Of a stretch of 39,237 nucleotides of DNA, positions 7,046-13,732 are shown piece after piece (the first letter of the stretch is position 1; each line of letters opens with the position of its first letter). The stretch comes from a virus. The notes under the pieces are model-generated. The model was not told the origin of the DNA. It made no database searches and was given only the letters and a program-made list of their open reading frames with translations. A program made the position numbers and the translations under genes. The stretch spans positions 1 to 39,237 of IMG/VR virus record IMGVR_UViG_3300023094_000020; one strand, 5' to 3'.

Positions 7046-7059
7046 TAGGGGCTTTTTTT
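7035..7059 (+). terminator. Rho-independent terminator of the leader-RNA cassette
   Basis: AAGCCCC (7035-7041) and GGGGCTT (7048-7054) form a 7-bp stem with a 6-nt loop, followed by a run of T. The stop codon of the zinc finger gene lies across the 5' arm and loop. Confidence 0.88.
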
Positions 7060-7073
7060 CATTCCTCATCTTT

Positions 7074-7256
7074 CTATTTAGGTGGACGACCGCGCCGAGG
7101 TGTTGCTACTTCTAGCGTCTTCTCGCCAGCAAATTCGACTTCCTTAGCCTTGTTGACCAAGCCAGCCGGCAGAGATTCATGCTTAACCCGAGCGCCAACC
7201 TCAAGCTCTACTCCGCCAACAAACACACCTTTCTCTGTAATCTCAAACTCTTTCAT
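7074..7256 (-). CDS. Small protein downstream of the capsid gene, unknown
   Basis: A 60-residue protein starting MKEFEITEKGVFVGGVELEV and ending in a basic tail, PRRGRPPK, like an AT-hook. An AGGA site precedes the ATG. It lies after the capsid terminator (7270-7294), so it is presumably expressed by readthrough at low level. The beta-rich acidic N-terminus and basic tail might suit a DNA- or capsid-contacting role, but there is no family match. Confidence 0.65.
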   Translation of the reverse strand: MKEFEITEKGVFVGGVELEVGARVKHESLPAGLVNKAKEVEFAGEKTLEVATPRRGRPPK

Positions 7257-7269
7257 TTCTTTTCCTCAA

Positions 7270-7294
7270 TAAAAAGGGGCCCGCTAAGGCCCCC
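7270..7294 (-). terminator. Terminator after the major capsid gene
   Basis: On the minus strand GGGGCC and GGCCCC form a 6-bp GC stem with a 6-nt loop, followed by TTTTT. It lies directly after the major capsid stop at 7311. Confidence 0.82.
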
Positions 7295-7310
7295 ATTCTA
7301 ACCCAGCGGA

Positions 7311-8318
7311 TTAGCCTTTGGTGAACTGGGCGTACCCGGCATTTCCAGCAAAATCGCGCTTGAACTGTGGAGCAACTGCGGTCATGATCTGGAAGCTGTA
7401 CTCGTCGGTGAAGTTTTTACGCTCAATCGGCATAGTGGTTACAGGCATACCAGTCAGGATCTCAACAACCCGACGCTCTTTGACCACTGCCAGAATTTCG
7501 TTGGCAGGTACTGCGGTCGATGGAACGATTGCCAGAACGCCTGGGATCGCCATGATGCGAGTCAGGATGGTGTTCTGTGGAGCTGCGGTCACGTAGTCGG
7601 CAACCGACATTGCGAACCAATCACCGTAGTTCAGGTATACAGTAACACCACCGTAGTAGTTCTTGGCTTGCAGGCCCTGAAGAACCTTGGTGATAGCGGT
7701 TACCCACTGAGCGCCGGTAGCGGTTACCAAGTCGAAGTTACCGAACAAACCGGTAGCACGACCAGGCGCAGTACGCAGGCCGTATACCTGAGCGCCGCTT
7801 ACGTTGAACTTGGTGTCACCGTTAACAACCAGGTCCTCAAGTTTTTCCAAAATGCGGCGGTTACCGTTGTCACGAGTAGCAGCGTCCAGATACTGCCAGC
7901 CACCATCTTGACGAGCGGCTTCAACATCGCGCCAGCCGAAAGTAAAGGTGGTGTCGTAGATCGGCAGTGGAGTACCTTCGTAATCCAGAACCGGCGCATC
8001 TGCTTTAGCGCGGCTACGACCATCCAGCGAGCTGTTCACTTCGCCCGAGTCGGAGACTTTGGAGAAGTAGTTCAGAACCTTGCCGATTGGAACGTTCTTT
8101 TGCAGGCTCGACAAGTCGGCAAAAACTCCGAGCTGAGCGCGCTGCAAGGTGATCAGATCTTTGTCGTAGGTAGCCCAAGCATCACGAGGGATGGTGTAGG
8201 CGTTACCGATCAGCTCGCCTTCGCTTTCTTTTGCGAGACGTTCCTGGCGGGCGTTGTGAGCGCGGCGCTTGCCGATAACGGCTGCTTCCTGCTCTTTGTT
8301 AAAGGTCAAAATAGGCAT
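7311..8318 (-). CDS. Major capsid protein
   Basis: A 335-residue HK97-fold capsid subunit. The N-terminal segment (MPILTFNKEQEAAVIGKRRA) is followed by a long helix-rich arm, the FTFGWRDVEAARQDGG region and the central LVVNGDTKFN, which are typical of the DUF6260 group of major capsid proteins. The C-terminal SFQIMTAVAPQFKRDFAG is also typical. It follows the decoration-like gene and protease/scaffold, the usual maturation order, and is ended by a strong terminator. Several opposite-strand ORFs inside it are shadows. Confidence 0.9.
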   Translation of the reverse strand: MPILTFNKEQEAAVIGKRRAHNARQERLAKESEGELIGNAYTIPRDAWATYDKDLITLQRAQLGVFADLSSLQKNVPIGKVLNYFSKVSDSGEVNSSLDGRSRAKADAPVLDYEGTPLPIYDTTFTFGWRDVEAARQDGGWQYLDAATRDNGNRRILEKLEDLVVNGDTKFNVSGAQVYGLRTAPGRATGLFGNFDLVTATGAQWVTAITKVLQGLQAKNYYGGVTVYLNYGDWFAMSVADYVTAAPQNTILTRIMAIPGVLAIVPSTAVPANEILAVVKERRVVEILTGMPVTTMPIERKNFTDEYSFQIMTAVAPQFKRDFAGNAGYAQFTKG

Positions 8319-8324
8319 GTCTAA

Positions 8325-8756
8325 TTACACCACGTAGGAGTTAGCGAGGATTCGGACGTCGCCCAAACCGTTAGCGGCAATGGCGCGGGATGCTGCCTCG
8401 TCGAATACAGCTACAGCGACTTCGCCGGTTGCGGCTGCCTTGAACTGACCGTTGGCAATGCTCAACATTGCGCCTGGAGCGTAGGTTGCGGCTGCCATGC
8501 GAACCTGGAACTCGTACTGAGGAACAGGCTTGAATGCTTCGCCGGTTTCGCCAGCAGGGATCGCGGTGTCCACGGTTTCGCCGATGTAGGCGCGGTTGTG
8601 GGTGATGAAGAAGTCAACCTTCGAAGTTGCTGCCACTACGAACTGACCGGTAGTGATCGAAACCGCCAAGCCAGGCAAGGTCGAAGCAGTGAACTTCAGA
8701 GTGCGCGAATCAGGCTGTGCAAGATGCACAGGACCACGCCAAATTACGTTAGCCAT
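8325..8756 (-). CDS. Capsid decoration (cement) protein candidate
   Basis: A 143-residue, Ala/Val-rich beta protein between the protease/scaffold and the major capsid protein. The pattern GLAVSITTGQFVVAATSKVD and MLSIANGQFKAAATGEVAVAVFDEA is like the DUF2190-type capsid cement proteins, which bind the outside of the shell at many copies. The start overlaps the protease stop by one base. The role rests on position and general likeness. Confidence 0.65.
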   Translation of the reverse strand: MANVIWRGPVHLAQPDSRTLKFTASTLPGLAVSITTGQFVVAATSKVDFFITHNRAYIGETVDTAIPAGETGEAFKPVPQYEFQVRMAAATYAPGAMLSIANGQFKAAATGEVAVAVFDEAASRAIAANGLGDVRILANSYVV

Positions 8757-10066
8757 TATTTGGCCTCCTGGTCAGCTTGGTTCAAGCTATAGCCTTCGAA
8801 CTCGTCTTTGGCGTTGGTAACTGGAGCGCCCGAAACGATGCCGGCAGCGGTTTGCACGCTAGCGAACATCTGGTCCAGAGCTTCACCACTCAAGGCGTTT
8901 GCAACAACTTCGCCGTGAACTTTTGCTACGGCGGCGCGCTTGTCTTTCAGGCCGGATTCAGCGGCTTCGTTCAGCTTGGCATTTACAGCAGTAAGCGCCT
9001 CGGCATTTTTAGCTTCAAGAGCTGCAAGCGCCGTATTGAATGCGCCCTGCAACTTATCGGCCTGCGCATCGAGCGCGGCTTGCAGTTCTTCAGGTTTCAT
9101 ATCGGGTGTTTCCTCGATCACATTAGCCACTACTGGCTGTTTAGTTTTGGTACTGAAATATTTTAGCACGCTTCGGACGTGCTCAATCATGGAGTTAGTT
9201 TTCACCTTGTATGACGTTTCAACAGTTACTACTTTCGATTCTCCAGTAAGGATTGGATTGTCGCCCTCATAGTGATAATCGATGGTGTAAGTGCCTTCTG
9301 GTGTCACGTAGATCAGTGCGCGATCATCAAAGTCCTGCACGTATGCGTAGGAATCCGAAGTAGCAAACCGCTCTTTGACTGCCTCGCTCAGAATGGCAAG
9401 CTTCTCGCCGTATGAGTCGTCTAGGGCGTCTTCGTTGGTAACTGGAACAGCAGAGTTGATTACGAAGGTTTTGTTGACCATCATGCCAACTCCGTCTTCT
9501 GGAGTTGCTGCGCCAGTCTCGCCAATGAGGATGGCGTCATGGTCGAATTGCATATTGCGCGCAATCCAGCCGTAGCCATCAGCGTTCGGCGTCATCTCGC
9601 GATCAAGGAAAATGCCAGTCGAAGTATGGATAGGCTCTTGCTTGTCGATAGCCTCAAGCAGTGCGCGACCGCTTTCCGAATTCTTGGCGAATTCAACGTC
9701 GATCCACTTTTCGATGCTTACCCGATTACCGACACGTTGCACGTTGCGATTCCAGGCGCCTACGTGATAGGCGTTAATCGCTTCAGGTTGTCGAGCGCTA
9801 ACGTAATCACCATCAACCATCGGATGCGACAGTGGCGCTAGAGTGCCTTCAAGTCCCGCATACGCCTTATCGATCTCTTCCTTTGGATAGAGGCCGTTAT
9901 TCATCACGACGCCATCAGGAAGAGTGAACGACGGCACCACGATATGCTCGCGACCGTTATGCTGCTCACGACGGATTGAGGCAGCGTTAACCGCTACTCG
10001 GACGTTGACTCGCGTACTTGTGGCGTCGGTGGTCGCGCTAACGACGAACGACTGTTTTTGGTGCAT
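8756..10066 (-). CDS. Prohead protease with fused scaffold (DUF2213-like)
   Basis: A 436-residue protein. Residues 30-205 resemble DUF2213 prohead proteases, with catalytic candidates His81 (in LSHPM) and Ser149 (in HTSTGIF). Residues about 215-285 form a small inserted beta domain, and residues 325-400 are a charged Ala/Glu/Lys coiled coil typical of a scaffold. The enzyme would assemble within the procapsid, cut the scaffold and mature the head. It is the first gene after late promoter copy d, 25 nt from the element, and feeds the decoration and capsid genes. Confidence 0.8.
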   Translation of the reverse strand: MHQKQSFVVSATTDATSTRVNVRVAVNAASIRREQHNGREHIVVPSFTLPDGVVMNNGLYPKEEIDKAYAGLEGTLAPLSHPMVDGDYVSARQPEAINAYHVGAWNRNVQRVGNRVSIEKWIDVEFAKNSESGRALLEAIDKQEPIHTSTGIFLDREMTPNADGYGWIARNMQFDHDAILIGETGAATPEDGVGMMVNKTFVINSAVPVTNEDALDDSYGEKLAILSEAVKERFATSDSYAYVQDFDDRALIYVTPEGTYTIDYHYEGDNPILTGESKVVTVETSYKVKTNSMIEHVRSVLKYFSTKTKQPVVANVIEETPDMKPEELQAALDAQADKLQGAFNTALAALEAKNAEALTAVNAKLNEAAESGLKDKRAAVAKVHGEVVANALSGEALDQMFASVQTAAGIVSGAPVTNAKDEFEGYSLNQADQEAK

Positions 10067-10089
10067 AGGATAGTCTCCAATAATTGCGC

Positions 10090-10100
10090 CTAGTTTACCA
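10090..10100 (-). promoter_or_regulatory. Late-type extended -10 promoter, copy d
   Basis: The minus strand reads TGGTAAACTAG, 25 nt upstream of the protease/scaffold start. It would drive protease, decoration protein and capsid. Confidence 0.62.
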
Positions 10101-10123
10101 TGCCGAATTTACTCAATAAGCAA

Positions 10124-10132
10124 TGATAGAAT
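10124..10132 (+). promoter_or_regulatory. Extended -10 promoter for the portal operon
   Basis: TGATAGAAT is an extended -10 (TGA plus TAGAAT) without a good -35. The portal ATG is 26 nt downstream. It may be a diverged member of the late promoter family on the plus strand. Confidence 0.45.
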
Positions 10133-10158
10133 GTAGGTAATTTACGAGGCCCTATTTT

Positions 10159-11526
10159 ATGACTGTGAAACGCACGCCTGCACTAGATTTGGCGCTGAAC
10201 TCGGCATTGAGCGAGCGGGCGACGTTGATGTCTCGTCAGTCGCTCATGAGTGGCAGCATCGATGCAGCCCGCCCCAATTCTTGGTGCAGCTACGGCTACA
10301 AAGAACATCTGTGCTTCAGCGACTTCTATCGCCTTTTTGAGCGCGGTGGCATTGCTCATGGCGCGGTAATGACTCTGAATGAATCGTGTTTCAGCTCGGA
10401 TCCAGAAATTATCGAGGGTGACGAGGAAGATCGCGCCGAGGCTCCTACTGCCTGGGAGAAGCAATTTAAGAAGCTAGCTAAGCGCCTGAAGCTGTGGGAG
10501 AAGTTCCGCGATGCCGATATGCGACGTCTGGTTGGCCGGTACTCGTGCATCCTCCTGCAATTCAAAGACTCGAAGCAATGGGATCAGCCTGTAGGAAAGG
10601 CATCTGAACAGCAACTGATTAACTTGATCGTTGCATGGGAAGGTCAAATCAAGGTTACGTCTTGGTACGACAACCCGGCAGATGCTAACTTCGGCAAGCC
10701 AAAGACCTTTGAGTACTGCGAAAACGCACTGAATGACAACTTCAACGCAGAGCCTGGGCGCATCATCACGGTGCATCCGGATCGCGTTGTTGTTGTAGGC
10801 GACATGCGCAACGGGATTCCGTATCTGCTCGCCGGCTACAATGATTGCGTGAACATGGAGAAGGTGCTTGGTGGCTCAGGCGAATCGTTCCTGAAGAACG
10901 CCAGCCGTCAACTGGCAATCAACTTCGAGAAGGATGTTCAGCTAGACCAGATTGCCCGTGCTCACGGCGTTCCAGTTGGCGACCTACAGGAGATCTTTAA
11001 CGAGGTGACGGTTGGTATGTCGAAAGGCATTGACCAGACGATCATCACTCAAGGCGCGACTGTTAGCCCTCTCGTTGCGACCGTTCCTGACCCGTATCCA
11101 GCATTCGATGTATCGCTGCAATCCTTCTGTGCCTCTATCCGCATCCCATCCAAGATTGTCGTTGGCAATCAGACTGGCGAGCGTGCGTCTACTGAAGACC
11201 AGAAGACGTTCAACAAGCGCTGCCAGGGTCGCCGGGTTAGCCTGTTGTCGTCGGACATCGAGACGTTTGTTGATCATCTGATGCGCCTTGGTGTGCTGCT
11301 AACTCTGGAATATTCTGTTTGCTGGGACGATCTGACCGAGGCTAGCAAAGACGAGAAGATCAGCATTGTCGTCAAGATGGCCGACGTGAATAGCAAGATG
11401 CTGGCGAGTGGTCAGCCAGTGTTTACGGCTGAAGAGATGCGCGAGGTGGGCGGCTATGACAACGATGTAGAGTTGCCGCCACTACCTGACATCGCGCCGC
11501 CAGAAGATCCGGCAACCGTGCAATAA
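10159..11526 (+). CDS. Portal protein (DUF1073 type)
   Basis: A 455-residue portal that forms the dodecameric DNA gate of the head. Characteristic segments are the early CFSDFYRLFERGGIAHGAVM, the RIITVHPDRVVVVGD block, a long helix and the QTGERASTEDQKTFNKRCQG loop found in DUF1073 portals. Its Shine-Dalgarno GAGG lies nine bases before the ATG. It is encoded on the plus strand although terminase, protease and capsid are all on the minus strand. Some databases name this family after the anti-CBASS protein Acb1; I saw no Acb1 nuclease domain here. Confidence 0.85.
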   Translation: MTVKRTPALDLALNSALSERATLMSRQSLMSGSIDAARPNSWCSYGYKEHLCFSDFYRLFERGGIAHGAVMTLNESCFSSDPEIIEGDEEDRAEAPTAWEKQFKKLAKRLKLWEKFRDADMRRLVGRYSCILLQFKDSKQWDQPVGKASEQQLINLIVAWEGQIKVTSWYDNPADANFGKPKTFEYCENALNDNFNAEPGRIITVHPDRVVVVGDMRNGIPYLLAGYNDCVNMEKVLGGSGESFLKNASRQLAINFEKDVQLDQIARAHGVPVGDLQEIFNEVTVGMSKGIDQTIITQGATVSPLVATVPDPYPAFDVSLQSFCASIRIPSKIVVGNQTGERASTEDQKTFNKRCQGRRVSLLSSDIETFVDHLMRLGVLLTLEYSVCWDDLTEASKDEKISIVVKMADVNSKMLASGQPVFTAEEMREVGGYDNDVELPPLPDIAPPEDPATVQ

Positions 11527-11528
11527 TC

Positions 11529-11553
11529 AAAGGCCCTACGGGGCCTTTCTTAA
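11529..11553 (+). terminator. Weak terminator or hairpin between portal and minor head genes
   Basis: AAAGGCCC (11529-11536) and GGGCCTTT (11541-11548) form an 8-bp stem with a 4-nt loop. The 3' T-tract is interrupted, so it may act as an attenuator giving more portal than minor head protein. Confidence 0.6.
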
Positions 11554-11565
11554 TTAGAGGTAAGT

Positions 11566-12471
11566 ATGGCAGGCAGCCCAATTCTCCCGCGCTCAAGCAC
11601 AGATCCGTCGGGCCAGGACGTGCGCGAAAGACGATTCATGAAGGACTTTGACCGGCGCGTTAATGCAATCGGCAAAGAGGTGCTGCGAATCCTCGGCGAG
11701 CAGAATTACACCGTCGTTACGCTGAATGCATTGCAGAACAACGCGACCACGTATCAGTTTGAGCTTGATCAGGCGATCTTGGCCGGCATCAGTTCCGAGA
11801 TTGAGCGGATCATTAACCTGATCATCTTGGAAGGGGGAGAGCAAGAGCTATGGAGTATGCGAGCGTACGTTGAGCCAGCATATGTGCAGGGTACGGCTAT
11901 GACAGCCGCAAACCTGACAGTTCAAAGCGAGCTGTATGCATTGAGCAAGCCTAGTCTTGACGCGATCCTATTCAGTCCTCCTTATCGCAAACGCATCAGC
12001 CTGTTAGCTGCTCGTGAGTTCGAACTGATGCAAGGATTCGCCGGCACGCTGAAATCGGATCTTGCGCAGACGTTAACGCGAGGTATGATCGCTGGACAGA
12101 GCCCACGAGTGATCGCTAAGGACATTCAGGCGCGTACAGGAGTGAATAAGAGTCGAGCGGAAAGGATTGCGCGGACTGAAGTTACGAATGCGTTTAGGCA
12201 GGCGCGCATGGATGAGGCGCAAGATGCGCAGACTAGTTTGGGGATTAAGACAAATATCATGCACTTGAGCGCTCTCAGTCCGACCACTAGGCCGGATCAC
12301 AGAGCTAGGCATGCAAAGCTGTACACGATTCAGGAGGAGCGCACTTGGTATGCGACAACGCCGGGGGCGCCAATAAATTGTCGATGCGGAATGACAGAGG
12401 TTCTCGTTAACGACAAAGGGGAGCCGCTGTCACCAGCAATCATCGAGCGAGCCAAGAGAAAGCTAGGCTAG
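11566..12471 (+). CDS. Minor head protein, Mu F / SPP1 gp7-like
   Basis: A 301-residue head morphogenesis protein. Helical N-terminal two thirds lead to the Mu F-type C-terminal domain: RAERIARTEVTNAFRQARMD, then TTRPDHRARHAKLYT and the signature GAPINCRCGMTEVLV. These proteins enter the prohead with the portal. It directly follows the portal in the usual order, which supports both calls. A short attenuator-like hairpin separates the two. Confidence 0.85.
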   Translation: MAGSPILPRSSTDPSGQDVRERRFMKDFDRRVNAIGKEVLRILGEQNYTVVTLNALQNNATTYQFELDQAILAGISSEIERIINLIILEGGEQELWSMRAYVEPAYVQGTAMTAANLTVQSELYALSKPSLDAILFSPPYRKRISLLAAREFELMQGFAGTLKSDLAQTLTRGMIAGQSPRVIAKDIQARTGVNKSRAERIARTEVTNAFRQARMDEAQDAQTSLGIKTNIMHLSALSPTTRPDHRARHAKLYTIQEERTWYATTPGAPINCRCGMTEVLVNDKGEPLSPAIIERAKRKLG

Positions 12472-12510
12472 CGCCCCCAGTCCTAGGACAAAGGACACTC
12501 TCTAGCACAC

Positions 12511-12596
12511 TTGACAAATAGAAAAACACCAAACCTAAACTGTCCACGGTTTATGGATCGTGGACAGTTGGGGAATGGTGTTTTGGTGTTTGTCAA
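12511..12596. repeat. Large nested inverted repeat at a convergent gene junction
   Basis: Outer arms are TTGACAAA (12511-12518) with TTTGTCAA (12589-12596). Next are ACACCAAA (12526-12533) with TTTGGTGT (12582-12589). The inner core is a perfect 10-bp arm pair, ACTGTCCACG (12539-12548) and CGTGGACAGT (12559-12568). It lies between the ends of the plus-strand minor head gene and a minus-strand gene, so a bidirectional terminator is the simplest role. The size and exact inner palindrome leave room for an origin or protein binding site. Confidence 0.7.
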
Positions 12597-12608
12597 ATCC
12601 TTGCGGTG

Positions 12609-12776
12609 TTACTCGTACGCCTCAACAGGCTGCCACTTGCCTTCGATGTATCGCTCAATACCTCCAGATAGGAAGCGGTAGATGTCGCAGTAGCCGTCGT
12701 TCGCAGCATCAAGATCTTCTGCGCTAGGCTCAACCAATGTATTGCTGGCGCCATCTTCGAAAATAATCAGATACAT
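12609..12776 (-). CDS. Small protein, unknown (55 residues)
   Basis: The frame encodes MYLIIFEDGASNTLVEPSAE... ending in IEGKWQPVEAYE. The ATG overlaps the upstream stop as TGATG, and gene density supports it. It is acidic with aromatic residues and probably a small folded protein. No family recognised. Confidence 0.65.
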   Translation of the reverse strand: MYLIIFEDGASNTLVEPSAEDLDAANDGYCDIYRFLSGGIERYIEGKWQPVEAYE

Positions 12777-13366
12777 CACTTCACCTCCCGCTTAAAGCCT
12801 GCACGATCTAGGCGAACTGCCAACCAATCAATTGCATGTGGAGTGAGATGCATGCAGTAATCTTGGCTTAACTCGTCCAATACCTGTTTGAAATCGATAA
12901 CCGCTTTCTCCCGATCTTCTGCGGCTAGTTGTTCTGGTGTGCGGATGGAGCGAAGGCACCCCTCGGCAATCGTGCCAGTGAAGTTTTCATCTACAACACA
13001 GATAACGCAGACAGGCCCAGTGGCGCCATCAAACATCGCATGACCGCCAACCTCTACTTTTGTGCCAGCTTCAAACCAGTCTGATGTCTCAGAATCAGCA
13101 AGAAGAACGCTTTCGGAAAGCTCGCACACTGTCCCTACTGGCGGCAACCCATCTTCCGGGCCTGACCATGTTGCCGCCTTTGGGCGCTCTTCAATGCTGG
13201 ATAACGCACAAAACTTAAAGGTACATGCATCTCCGAATGCATGCTTATTTCCATCGTGAAGGTACTCGTAATGATGATCGTCAAACCAAACCTCGAATTC
13301 ACCAATTCCGATCAGCCCGAAACCTTTGCACCATGCAGGCGCCAAACTCCAATCAACCTTACTCAT
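12776..13366 (-). CDS. Conserved phage hypothetical protein (196 residues)
   Basis: A soluble acidic protein. The central LPPVGTVCELSESV, the KVEVGGHAMFDG strand block and the AAEDREKAVIDF helix occur in many hypothetical proteins of tailed phages. The C-terminus is helical. It is coupled to its neighbours on both sides (TGATG and ATGA) and follows the promoter at 13686-13714. Function unknown. Confidence 0.7.
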   Translation of the reverse strand: MSKVDWSLAPAWCKGFGLIGIGEFEVWFDDHHYEYLHDGNKHAFGDACTFKFCALSSIEERPKAATWSGPEDGLPPVGTVCELSESVLLADSETSDWFEAGTKVEVGGHAMFDGATGPVCVICVVDENFTGTIAEGCLRSIRTPEQLAAEDREKAVIDFKQVLDELSQDYCMHLTPHAIDWLAVRLDRAGFKREVK

Positions 13367-13656
13367 AACTTAACCCCGTCCGCGTCGAATGCTTTGTGGT
13401 GCACATTGAGAACGTGCTTGAACTCTCCGGCCTTTTTAACAAAATCATCCTCTGAAAAGATATCATCAGAGAAATATGCAGGAGATTTCGAGTGATACAG
13501 CCAGTAATCGAAGTCTATGTGCTTGACGTCGTGAATGCGCATATCAATGCCTGACGCACGAATGTCCAGGCTTACGTTTACCTTGCCTTGCTCGTTAACC
13601 TGCATTGCAAGCTCAGACAGCTCTACAGTCAACGACTTCTCTTTTTCAGTAGCCAC
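13363..13656 (-). CDS. Hypothetical protein with GTG start
   Basis: A 97-residue protein beginning MATEKEKSLTVELSELAM. The start is a GTG behind a GGAGGG site at six bases; no ATG fits. Aromatic acidic stretches (DFDYWLYHSKSPAYFSDDIF) suggest a compact fold. It is the first gene of a three-gene unit behind a strong promoter. Function unknown. Confidence 0.68.
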   Translation of the reverse strand: MATEKEKSLTVELSELAMQVNEQGKVNVSLDIRASGIDMRIHDVKHIDFDYWLYHSKSPAYFSDDIFSEDDFVKKAGEFKHVLNVHHKAFDADGVKL

Positions 13657-13685
13657 TTTCCACCCTCCGTTTCAGTTGTGAGCCG

Positions 13686-13714
13686 ATTAAACGACACATT
13701 CAGCTCAGCGTCAA
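13686..13714 (-). promoter_or_regulatory. Sigma70-type promoter downstream of the large terminase gene
   Basis: On the minus strand TTGACG (13714-13709) and TTTAAT (13691-13686) are 17 bp apart. The dispersed palindrome at 13717-13730 lies two bases upstream of the -35, so the promoter is probably under its control. Confidence 0.7.
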
Positions 13715-13716
13715 GT

Positions 13717-13730
13717 GTTCTCCGGAGAAT
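13717..13730. promoter_or_regulatory. Dispersed palindrome, copy 1
   Basis: GTTCTCCGGAGAAT differs in one base from the perfect 14-bp palindrome. It lies two bases after the large terminase stop and directly upstream of a promoter. Confidence 0.7.
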
Positions 13731-13732
13731 CG

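Noticed and set aside
7668-8324. 218-residue plus-strand ORF inside the major capsid gene
   Set aside because: It is antisense to the capsid frame, has no ribosome site and no recognisable domain.
10159-11526. Database naming of this portal family after anti-CBASS protein Acb1
   Set aside because: No nuclease-like HxT motifs or extra domain were seen; length and sequence fit a plain DUF1073 portal.
10086-12600. Inverted repeats bounding the inverted portal block
   Set aside because: Only short GCGCCTAG-like words were seen at the two edges, not enough to support a recombination site.
13717-13730. LexA (SOS) box as an explanation of the repeated palindrome
   Set aside because: The SOS box has CTGT-N8-ACAG; the palindrome has a different core and spacing.
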